Assembly: GCF_008831285.2 (NCBI RefSeq)
Contig: NC_045147.1
Coordinates: 3,126,001 to 3,190,000 of the forward strand
Reading direction: 5' to 3'
From: Nymphaea colorata
Lineage: Eukaryota; Streptophyta; Magnoliopsida; Nymphaeales; Nymphaeaceae
Length of the DNA stretch: 64,000 nucleotides
Below, piece after piece: positions 37,401 to 46,735 of the stretch; the stretch's first letter is position 1, and each line of letters begins with the position of its first letter. The notes under the pieces were generated by a model. It searched no databases. It saw only the letters and a list, made by a program, of their open reading frames with translations, and was not told the origin of the DNA. Both the position numbers and the translations under genes were made by a program.

Positions 37401-40400
37401 GGAGCTACGCATCATATGACAAGGGACCCTAAGATGTTTCAAGAGTACAAATTGTCTTCAGGGCAGCAACACGTGTCTATGGCTGATGGGTCTTCCATAT
37501 CTGTGGTTGGAAAAGGGAGTTTGTCCTTGTTAAATAAATATCGTCTTCATAATGCTCTTCATGTTCCCAATATCCCTGTGAATTTTTTATCTGTCAGCAA
37601 TATTACAAAAGAACTCAATTGCAATCTAATCTTTTCTGCTAATCATTGTTCCCTGCAGGACTTGGTGACGGGGAAGAAGATTGGGATTGGTTCGGTCATT
37701 GATGGTCTCTACAGACTGCCCGTGCAGGTTGCTTCTGCTCTCATTTCAGCCACTAGTGGACAGTTGTCGGGCGTGGAGGACAGGTCTACCATTATGCGAT
37801 GGCACGAGCGTCTTGGACATCTCCCATTCCAGTTGATTAAGAAGTTGTTCCCTAGTTTTTTTACTTCTGTTTTCATGGACTCCTTCACTCACTCTGATGT
37901 TTGGGGTCCTTCGGGAGTACCCACCTGTCGTGGTTTTCATTACTTTATGACTCTTATTGATGACTACTCCCGGTGTACGTTCGTGTACCTGTTGAAAGAA
38001 CGTAGTGAAGTCCCAATCATTGTTAAAAATTTTGTTGCATTTGTTGAGAATCAATTTCAGACGTCTGTTCAGACTTTCCGCACTGATAATGCTAGAGAGT
38101 ATGTCTCCCAATCCCTGGATGACTTCTTGAGGAGCAAGGGTATTGTTCATGGGACGTCCTGTAGCTACACTCCTCCACAGAATGTATAACAACCCGACCC
38201 ACTCCCGGGCTCGGGCCCCTGGTTCGATGGATCCCAACCCGCCCCCTAGCAGTTTCGGTTCCAATTCTAAAAAGGCTAGGAACCAGGACAATCATCTCAT
38301 TAAAGCCTCCCTTTATAAGCCCTTGAAGATCCCTCACAATCTTCGATACGGGACTAAACTTCTGGGGTGTTACAATCCACCCCCCTTAAGGCACACGCGT
38401 CCGCGCGTGTGGGACCCCAGGTCCGAGTGTTGAAACTGCTCTGATACCACTATAACAACCCGACCCACTCCCGGGCTCGGGCCCCTGGTTCGACGGATCC
38501 CAACCCGCCCCCTAGCAGTTTCGGTTCCAATCCTAAAAAGGCTAGGAACCAGGACAATCATCTCATTAAAGCCTCCCTTTATAAGCCCTTGAAGATCCCT
38601 CACAATCTTCGATACGGGACTAAACTTCTGGGGTGTTACAGAATGGCGTGGCCAAACGAAAAATGTCACCCGTGCTATTATGTTCCACAGGCACGTTCCT
38701 AAGCGCTACTAGAGTGATGCTCTTTTCACCAGTGCCCATCTTATTAACCGTATGCCTACTCGTGTGTTGAATGGTCGTACTCCTTACTCTGTGCTCAGGC
38801 CCACTCATAACCCCTGGTCTCTTACTCCTCGGATGTTTGGGTGTATTTGCTTTGTTCATAACCATAGTCCAACCATCAAGAAACTTGACCCTCGGTCTGT
38901 CAAGAAACTTAAATACAAATACCCGAATTAATAATATACGCACACTTTAACATGGCACAATTTCATATGCCTATATGATAAAACTTCATCAATCAAAGCC
39001 ACTAAATCATTCTTTGGTTGGATTATTGATTTAAGTCTTTGCTTATAGATCAAGCTATTGAGGAAATGATGATTCTAACAAGAACAAGGACTGAACAAAC
39101 TTAACCTGGATGGTGCAGAAAGAAAAGGATGAAATGCTGGCATAAACAGCATACAAAACTTTTTTTTCTCTTTTTCCTACCCTCACACAAATCCTTCCTA
39201 ATTTATCTTGATTTTTCTCCCATACCACTTTTTTTTTTTCACAAACACTCGCTATTTCATAAGATGAAAGGAGATGGGTTTTACCACCCCCACCAAAAAA
39301 AAAAGGGAAAGAACACCCAGGGGTTCTCCTGTTGCACAGTCTATAAAAAGTCAACCCACCTGAGGTAAGTAGGATACAAGTTCTCCAAGAAGCCAATTTG
39401 CAGTATCAAGCAAATAAGGTGAACAAGATGCAGATGAATATAGTGGCATCACATTATTTTGGACCATTTTTTCTGTGTAGTCTGGATTTTTGTCTTTCAG
39501 AAACTGTAAACCAAAGAAAAAGAAAAAAATAGTAACCAACGAAAATCAGCAGTGGGGGTTATACAAGATAACGCACATCTTGAAGACCTCCATATGCCAT
39601 CAGAACACCATAATACATGCAGTTCGTGTTTAAAAAGTATTTGTAATAGATAAACAAAGAAAGCAGGTCAGCTTCCATCAAATCTATTTTCTAGAACATA
39701 TAACTCCATTAATACTCACTCACTAATGCCCGTTGAAGTGGTCATGGCATCTAAGGGAATGGAATACTTTGACAAAAATGGCATTACCAGTGAATCCCCA
39801 AAAGCAAAAGCCTTCCTTTCCTTTAATATGCTTGGCACCTTTTTACGCTTCCCAGAAATCGCAGGACCTGCATTGCGCGAGTTTGACAAAGGGGGGCCCT
39901 GCAGATTCATAAGGTGAAGCATTTATATATGTATCAGGCTTCTTCTTTCCTTACCTGAATCTGGGAGAGCAGGTTGAGATAAAAATAGACATCAAAAGAC
40001 AATGAAAATAGCACCTTTGACTTTGCCATAACACCCAGTAAATTTATTGCACTTTTTCTTGCAGTAAAAAGCTCTTCCCTCCATCGAGAACATTCGCCCT
40101 AAAAACAGTATGTACGAAACAGCTAACAAATATGGCAACAGCAAGAAGAGAACAGGGGAGTGAAAATTACTGGAAAGCAATATCACATACAAGTTCTGAT
40201 GGAAGATTCTTTCTTATATACTCTTCTGGATCCTCCTCCCACTTGGATACATCCTTTACAAGAGATTAAATTAGCTATACATGTCACAAAATTCACTAAC
40301 AATTAACAACATACATCATGCAGTTCTGTTTTAAAATGTTAACATATAATTTTGATATTTTTTTGCAGTACAACTGTACAAGAATCTAGAATTAAAGCCC

Positions 40401-40670
40401 CAAAGAGAAACAAAAGTGTTGCCAACCATACTGACTAACTACATATTGCAGAACTTGGAGAAAAGGGAGAGGAATGAGTACATTTAAAAGCCAACCAGAA
40501 ACAGACTAAAGCCTCACTTTACCAAACTGATCAGTAAGAAGGCAATAACATCCTCTCAGTAGGGAAAAAAAAAAAGCAAACCAAATAACCAACCTTGTTA
40601 TTCATCACCAAAGCAGGAAATATTGCATACTCCAGAAGCGGCAGAAAATATGGTGAAACTATTCTCCACC
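31451..40670 (-). CDS. Importin-beta-like ARM-repeat protein, 5'-incomplete and probably decaying
   Basis: Exons read on the minus strand: 40594-40670, 40191-40253, 40015-40098, 39720-39898, 39577-39616, 39360-39503, 35619-35738, 35333-35553, 34903-35079, 33495-34176, 31860-32029, 31625-31757, and a doubtful last one, 31451-31521. Signature pieces are WRIVSPYFLPLLEYAIFPAL, LFTARKSAINLLGVMAKSKG, MAYGGLQDFLKDKNPDY, YPSATWRACSCAHMLLHLPS, and an acidic tail DSNDDDEETEEEFLERYEQ. By recollection the order matches the middle and C-terminus of plant At3g17340-type importin-like proteins, which carry cargo through nuclear pores. Three defects are seen. No exon for the first third of the protein is found upstream. 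The acceptor before 39616 is AT, not AG. Junction 35619/35553 is out of phase by 1 nt. A Copia element sits in the 39360-35738 intron. The C-terminus after 31625 does not resemble the family. It may be a pseudogene or a mis-assembled gene. Confidence 0.65.
36330..38184 (+). pseudogene. Copia gag-pol polyprotein, truncated in integrase
   Basis: Open frame with a likely start at 36330 (MAAEMTPKIDVAFDTG). The domains run in order. Gag comes first (LNKDNYFSWSAALEIG; SLKHGDLSLASFYAALKTKW). A zinc knuckle CSHCNKLGHSVDFCW with C-x2-C-x4-H-x4-C spacing follows at about 37087-37131. An aspartic protease WIVDSGATHHMT lies near 37388. The GAG-pre-integrase segment is RWHERLGHLPFQLIKKL, and the integrase core follows (HSDVWGPSG, LIDDYSRCTFVYL, FRTDNAREY). 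It ends at SYTPPQN where the TRIM enters, and the frame runs out a few residues later at 38189. The family normally continues through the rest of integrase, RT and RNase H. The intact ~600 codons suggest that the insertion and truncation are fairly recent. Confidence 0.85.
38185..38374 (-). repeat. TRIM LTR (3' LTR in element orientation)
   Basis: 190 bp, next to the polypurine tract. It differs from its partner at gttcgatgg versus gttcgacgg and at ccaattct versus ccaatcct. Confidence 0.93.
38451..38640 (-). repeat. TRIM LTR (5' LTR in element orientation)
   Basis: 190 bp, next to the tRNA-Met primer site at 38436-38450. Confidence 0.93.
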
Positions 40671-41228
40671 CTTGAAAGTAAGATTGAAAATAAACATTAT
40701 TAAGATATATAAAAAGAAATTGGTGGTAGGCCAGGAAGAGGGCAAAGGGATGAAAAGACCTAGTTCACTTCAACCAAGTCATCAAACGTCCGAAATAATC
40801 ACTTGACTAACAAAAATGTTACCCTCCACGACTGTGATAAGCCAAAATCACTATGATGTACTACATCAGAAGTAAATAATTCAAGACGGGTCTAAATGAC
40901 CAGGCATCACATCAAATAAGCCAATGCCTTTAACAGATTTGAGTAGGTTCAATACACTAGCTTGCAATAAAAGGAGAAAGATAATATTACTGCCGGGAGC
41001 ATTGCAGCAGTTTGGACTCTAAGAGTGGGGTAAGCGAGGCCTAATCGAGCCTAAATTACCTAATATCTTCTATTAGGTCTTGTATAATTATTAATTGAGC
41101 ATGCTATATTTAAGCTTTGATGATTTATAATGCATGTTAGCGACGTTGCTCTTTTTTAGAAAGTTTAAGACTATTTTGAGAAGGACGATAATCTACGTGT
41201 ATAAATATCTTTCTAGCAAAAAACTAGC

Positions 41229-41420
41229 AGATGTAACTGTTGTGGAAGGGGGCTATCTTAGAGCCTCGGCACACACATACCATCTGCAATTACAGTTTCT
41301 TCTTTCCAATTTCGTCATGAAAATACTGATGTTGCAGTTGTAGGCTTGCAGATTTTTTTTGGAGAATGAAGCTTGCAGAAATGATGGATTCAGTTGTAAG
41401 CAGCCAAGTGTCAACAAATT
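41229..41420. repeat. Dispersed repeat R, short internal fragment
   Basis: Matches 20298-20486 and part of 54600-54750 in the same orientation (catctgcaattacagtttct, gaatgaagct, gtaagcagccaagtg). It lies upstream (with respect to transcription) of the first recognised exon of the importin-like gene, where the missing 5' exons would be expected. Confidence 0.8.
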
Positions 41421-41429
41421 TCCACCTGC

Positions 41430-43620
41430 CTTTTCATGGAAAAAGGGGGATACTGTAAACAAATTTCAACCACCCCTAGTGGTAAAACAGATGCATATGG
41501 GTGGGTCTTCGTACGGATTGATAAGCTGTTGATGAATGATGAGATAAAAAGGAAGAATCCACCTGTTTTGATATTTTTGTACAGAGAAACCCTCCTTAGG
41601 AGATATTTAACCATATTAGAGTGCAAATATTCTCATGCATCTCTCTTTCATGTTCTCATAAAAGGAAGACTGACATTGAATCCTCCTGTCAAACTTTGTT
41701 TGACATTTACTTCATTAACAATTCATGATGTGGTGAGTAGCTAAAAATACTCCAGCATGCTTGAGTGACTTGTTTTTTTAACATTATAGTGGTAGGTGTT
41801 AAACTCTTTGATCGACAAACTTTGCCATGTTTACACATTATGCAAATGGCAATATGCTGCAGGCAGCAGCAACTGGTAGCTGGCGGGAATGGGGGGTAGT
41901 GCTTTCTAGGACTTTTGCTGCCGGCCGAACTAATGTCTCTCCCAAACCAGCGCATGCCCAAGGCTGGTGGGGTGCTGGGAGAGTGCACTTATTAAACACT
42001 GGGAAAGGCTATAAGTGCTGCAGTGTAATTGTTGTTTTTCTCGTTACTAGTCCCTTATTTACTTGTTATTTTGTTATGGTTATGCAATTCACGTGCATAG
42101 ATAGATTCTTTTTTCCTTGTATTTTTGTTCTTAGTGTTTTATTAAAAAGTAAGTTAGTGTTCAAGATTGTTCAGTTTCACTTTCCTTTTAGAGTTTAGAA
42201 TTTTTTCATTTGCCTTGAACATTGGTGGAAAGGTTTGTAGTTTTGGTGGCCTTATTAATTTGATTTTCTTTTTCAGTGTGAGATTCACTATATTCCCTAA
42301 TAAATAGGGTTGCGGATGGCATTTAGGATTTTTTTATCACGTCTGAGTGGCCTTTGAGAGAGTAACCCTTATCGAGGATTAGGGTGTCATATGTGTGTTT
42401 AAAGGGTTTGGATTAGGGTGTTACATGTGTGTCTCAAGGGTTTCGTAGGGTTTTGCCTGATTTCAAATTTATGACTTGAAAATCATTTTTGAGGTACTGC
42501 AGTCATTGGGAGAGATTCCCAAGGGCTATATGCTTTTCAAACTTGGTTCTAAAGTATGTAGGGGATTGGGATTGTCAACCGTCGCCAAAACCTCATGCTG
42601 CAGGGTAAAGTTCAGAGCCAACGAAATGGAGCAGTTGCTTTAGGGTTTGCAGTTTTGCTTGTTATGCCGCTTGGAAAATCACTTCAACCGATGGTTGATT
42701 GGTGGAGCAGCAAGAAGTCCTCCAAGTATTTTGATGATATTGTTCATATCTTGAGAAGAATGTTTGGGGATGCACGGGTGCCTAGTTCCTCCTTGACCAT
42801 TGTGACCAGTTCTTCAATAGAAGGTTGACAAAACTACTATTTGAAGGGTTTACAAGTCAAGGCAAACAGGAAATTAAGCTAAAGGTTAGAGAGAAAACAC
42901 TTTCAAACTTAAAGGGTGGTTGCTGTTCTAGTATCCCTAGATCAAGGATCAATGAAGCCGTTTAACATTGATCCCAGTTGAAAACAGAACTAGCATGGCC
43001 AATAAAATGCAGCATATAGATTCATGGGTATTGACAGCTGTAAGTCCAGCGAAGACAGTCTGACTTGACTAAAGGGTTTGTCCATATGGAGGAGCAACTA
43101 TATTACTTGTTGGAAAGAATGAATCTCTTATTGTTGGTGGCAGGAAATAAATTCACTAACCATCGTTGTCCTACTGGTGGTGAGGCTTTCGAAGCTCGTG
43201 GCAGACCGAGTAATCTTCAAAAATGCAATGCAAGTCCTGTTGTGACTAATGGTCTCCTTTTTAATGGACAGGTTTCACAAGGTAAGCAAAGTGAATGGGC
43301 ATGCTTTTCACCATGCGAGATTAGCTGCAATTATCAAGTGTTTCATTTTTGACTTTCAAAGAACAGAGATATGTATAAATATTTTTTTGTGGTTCTGAAT
43401 CAGTTCAATCAAAGGATTGTAGATATCCAGTTACAAGAGAAACGACCCAGGTGTCTACTTTTTGCTTTCACATTTCACTGGAGGGTAATATAAAAAATTC
43501 AAAGAAAAGCTGCAAACTTAATATTTGTGGTCACTCACGGCAGTGGATATGGGTTGGTGTGTAACTCAATGTTTCTTATTTCTAAATATTTGCTTGACAT
43601 GGAAATGTGTGAATGTGTGA
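41430..43620. other. Gene-poor DNA, no gene supported
   Basis: Plus-strand frames at 42595-42828 and 43065-43352 are 77 and 95 codons long but show no motif I recognise and no splice-linked neighbours. They may be transposon scraps. Confidence 0.35.
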
Positions 43621-43628
43621 AAGTATCC

Positions 43629-43860
43629 ACGACTCTAAAACATTTAGCTTCTTAATAGTTTTGTTTCTTAACATATTTGGTAAACTTTAACGGCTGCAAA
43701 ATACCATACGTTCATGCTATTTTTGTTGTAGTAGTTGGAGGAGCATTCAATTCAAATGCTACTAAAATAGCATGAAAAACTAGTATTTGTGGCCGTTAAA
43801 ATTTACCAAGGATGTTAGATATGAAACTATTAAGAAGCTAAATGTTTTTGAGTCAACGTG
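43629..43860. mobile_element. MITE-like inverted repeat, ~232 bp
   Basis: The left end cacgactctaaaacatttag and the reverse complement of the right end cacgttgactcaaaaacatt share agcttcttaatagttt. Further inward, ggtaaactttaacggc on the left matches ggtaaattttaacggc on the right strand. Arms are about 100 bp and there is no coding capacity. A target duplication was not identified. Confidence 0.65.
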
Positions 43861-44589
43861 ACAAAAAAATAAATAAATAAAAGTACCCAAAATAAATTTA
43901 AAGAAAATAAAGTGTTGAGATTGCTAACATTAGTCGAGTCATATTGAGACAGTTGACCGGAAGCCCAAAGCTTTCTGGAAGGAGGTCGAAATATGATGGA
44001 TATCTGAATTCTTGGGTCCATGTTATGGATATTTGAATTCTTGCCACCACTTCTCGGTAGAAATGTTTGCAAGACATATTTCACTGCAAAATTCATTTTT
44101 GAAGGCGAATTGTTTGTTTGTGTTCTTACTTGAATTGAGCAGGAGCTGTTTGTTATTGGTGATCAAAGAGGGACTCTCGTTGCCTTCATTGATGGGGGAA
44201 AACCTTATGCAATCTGCTGTAGATGGTTGAGTTAACGAAAATAGCAAACAAGGTATTTCCATTCCCTCATTTCAAGTTGTTAGAATTGAAGATGGACTTA
44301 TTCTCGTATTGTTGGTGATACTCCAGAAGTGAGCAACAATCGCTTGTGGCTCTATGTCAAGGATGTTCTAGGGAGTGAGGACTCTACAAAAAGTATCTTT
44401 GGCCTGTTAAGACCATCAGCGCCGCCCCCAACCCCCACACTCTCATTTCTACTAATAGCGATAGAATCTTGTGGGAGGCGAAATAAAATTTGGCATAATG
44501 TGTTAAATATTGTTAAAGTCAAAGGTGTGCCTGCTTCTTGGATGAGGGACGGCTACCCAACAGCATTCTTCACACTCTACATTGCCCAA

Positions 44590-44650
44590 AACTCATTCTC
44601 ACGTAGTGGAGGTGAGCCATTTATTTTTTGAATGCCCAGTTGCAAGCATT
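44590..44650 (+). pseudogene. LINE reverse-transcriptase zinc-domain scrap
   Basis: One frame reads VEVSHLFFECPVAS, the H-LFF-CP pattern of the zinc-binding domain that follows plant LINE reverse transcriptases. The upstream frame (44329 on) is broken. Too short for a firm call. Confidence 0.35.
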
Positions 44651-44803
44651 CCATTTCCTTTGATGCCCATTCGACGACTGTGGATGTTACCCTTAACTGA
44701 CGGATGATGCAAATGACAAAGGTCTCAGGATTGAAATGAGGTAACCTGTTTTATGTTGCTGATATCCATCAGCAGCAAAAGATTGGCACTCCACTTCCTG
44801 CAG

Positions 44804-44907
44804 CTGGGAAAGCTATTATTGAGGTTGGAGTAGATGGAATAATTGTTTCGAATCATGGTGGTCGCCAACTTGACTGTGCACCTGCTGCAATTTCTGCCCT
44901 TGAGGAG
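44804..44907 (+). pseudogene. Glycolate oxidase / 2-hydroxy-acid oxidase, single-exon fragment
   Basis: One exon with clean AG and GT borders reads [19 protein letters not shown] then [23 protein letters not shown] is the FMN-dependent alpha-hydroxy-acid oxidase active-site segment; its His and Arg are the catalytic base and the substrate-binding residue known from spinach glycolate oxidase. In the full peroxisomal enzyme this segment lies past the middle. No adjacent exons (for example the one with the DGGVRRGTDV motif) were found within several kb, so it is a stranded exon. Confidence 0.7.
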
Positions 44908-44929
44908 GTAACATTGATTCACCTCAAAT

Positions 44930-46735
44930 AATTCTGAAATTGCTATTCCTTCACAAAGACAAGCTCTTCTTTTTCCTTCTCAAAACGGATTGCAAGAAAT
45001 CTTCTATCATTTTCGTCGTTCCCCTGATAAGTTGTTGACACATTTGAGAGATGCTTGATTCCCCTCCTCGTTGGTCTTCCAATTTGAAGCATAGGTTGTT
45101 CAAGCTGTCGCTCTTAAAGTTCAAGTTCTGCTGATGGAGGAATTAGGCGTGGGACATCCGCCATGCTGCAAGCAAGGGGAAACATGCTGCCCGACTGTGG
45201 AAATGTGAATTTGTATATTAAAAAAATTGGTGGAAAAATAAAAAGTGACATCAGAAAAGTCGAAATCACGGGGAAGAGCAGGCATGGCACAGCAAGCAAC
45301 GGGTTTAGGTGACTTCTCCACCTTGACTAAGCACATCCCTGCTTAGTGGACGTTTGAATCGACAGAACCATCAAAACAGGAATGCCCCTGTTTTAGCAAC
45401 TCATGCAGTGCCAAAAACAGTGGACCTTGGCCATGCCGTCGACAGCAGCGGAAAGAAGCATGAATTGTCTCTTGTAGGTTATTTTCTTTGTCATTGAATG
45501 CTTTCTTGAGTTGCTAAGTTGCCAGGCTTCATCATGCACATGGAAAGGCCATGAAGATACCACTGCTATCTACTAGTAATGAATGATATTACAAAATAAA
45601 GATTTTTCCAGGTGCTATAACTTTGTGAGGTAGTGCTCTACTTACATCGTCTGAACCTGTTTGGTATCCTTTACACTATTTCTTGTTAAACAGGACCAAG
45701 ACCCAATATGAAATTTAATAAAATGAGTCGGATCACTCGCACATGGCAGCACTCTAGATGGTGCAGAGATACTATGTTCCCGTCAGGAAAGGAAATGGGA
45801 GAAAAGTAATACCCAAGCAATCCCGCTGTCAACACGTCTCACATACAAATAGGAGCACTCACCGTGTTGTGGTAGGGTGTGGTGCTCGGGCAATCCATCG
45901 AGAGAGAGGGATGTAGAGAAAAAGGAGAAGAGAAAGGAAAAGAGGAAGCTTCCCGTCTTGGCCTAGAAGGCGCTGTGACCGGGCTCGAGAATAGTCGGGC
46001 TTGGCAGCCAAGTGATCTAGGGTAGCAGGTGGGTCCCTAGGCCTTAAGCCTCAAATTGGTCCACTTTGGATGCTCCTACCACTCTAGAGGGAAGTTTGGC
46101 CAGCAGCTGAGGTAGGCTAGACCAAGTCAAGCTAGGTCTAGAGGGTGGGGGTTCGGCCAGCAACTAGTCTGTAGCCGAGGAAGGAGAGAGGGAAGGGGCT
46201 TCCTGCGGCTGGCTCCCGAAAAGACCTTAGGGCCTGGCCAGGGCTCAGGCAGACCAAGAGGAGTTTGTGGCCTGTGCTCAGACCTAGACCTAGTCCTTAG
46301 ACCGGTCTTGGGCTGGGATTGGCTCATGAATAGGTTGAGGAAGGCCTGTCCGACTGAGAGCTAGAGGGGGCTGGGCTCAACATACCACCGGAGAGCTACA
46401 CATCCAAGGTGTAGTTGCTGCTTTAGATCTCCTCTAAGCGGGAGAGCTACACGTCTAAGCATAGTTGCTGCGCAATGACCCTCCTACATGGCCGGGGACG
46501 GCTGGACCTTGTGGCTGGAATTGGACAGGTGTGCGAGTGCCCAATTGGAGAGGAGTTCACCAACGATAGATCTTCATGATGGCTCCAAGGAAGAACCTCG
46601 TTGGGGCTCCGAACTCCAGTCGTTCCACACACTTCACAAGCTTTCCTCACGTGATCCAAGAACACTTGCGCTCAACGCTGTGAAGCAATTGAAACCAAGT
46701 TTGAGCTGACTCATTGTCGCACAGAACACAATGTT
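44930..46735. other. Gene-free region with a GC-richer stretch
   Basis: From about 45830 to 46700 the sequence is richer in G+C and has short repeats, for example gagagctacacatccaagg at 46390 and gagagctacacgtctaagca at 46441. Frames of 66-73 codons here are low-complexity (Pro/Ser/Arg) and unsupported. It may be part of an undelimited LTR. Confidence 0.35.

Larger units (their letters stand above)
38185..38640 (-). mobile_element. TRIM (miniature LTR retrotransposon), complete, nested in Copia integrase
   Basis: 456 bp flanked by the 5-bp target duplication gaatg (38180-38184 and 38641-38645). Two 190-bp direct repeats, 38185-38374 and 38451-38640, differ at two positions that I can see. 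On the minus strand each LTR starts TGTAACACCCC and ends GGGTTGTTATA. The 76-bp interior begins next to the 5' LTR with GTGGTATCAGAGCAG, the primer site for initiator tRNA-Met. It ends next to the 3' LTR with the purine tract CCTTAAGGGGGGTGG. It encodes nothing, so it must be moved by proteins of another element. Confidence 0.95.
35792..38908 (+). mobile_element. Truncated Ty1/Copia retrotransposon in an intron of the importin-like gene
   Basis: The left end starts TGTTAGAATATCACGTAATA, a typical Copia LTR start, and is probably a 5' LTR of roughly 250 bp. Gag, zinc knuckle, protease and most of integrase follow. After the nested TRIM (38185-38640) the integrase coding resumes but with frameshifts (VLNGRTPYSVLRPTHNPWS near 38765). 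It stops near 38908 at the short repeat tcaagaaactt, which occurs on both sides of the break. RT, RNase H and 3' LTR are absent. The element points opposite to the host gene. Confidence 0.85.

Noticed and set aside
38092-38669. Two similar minus-strand frames (MRDLQGLIKGGFNEMIVLV / KIVRDLQGLIKGGFNEM)
   Set aside because: They are translations of the two TRIM LTRs, hence their similarity; no coding function.
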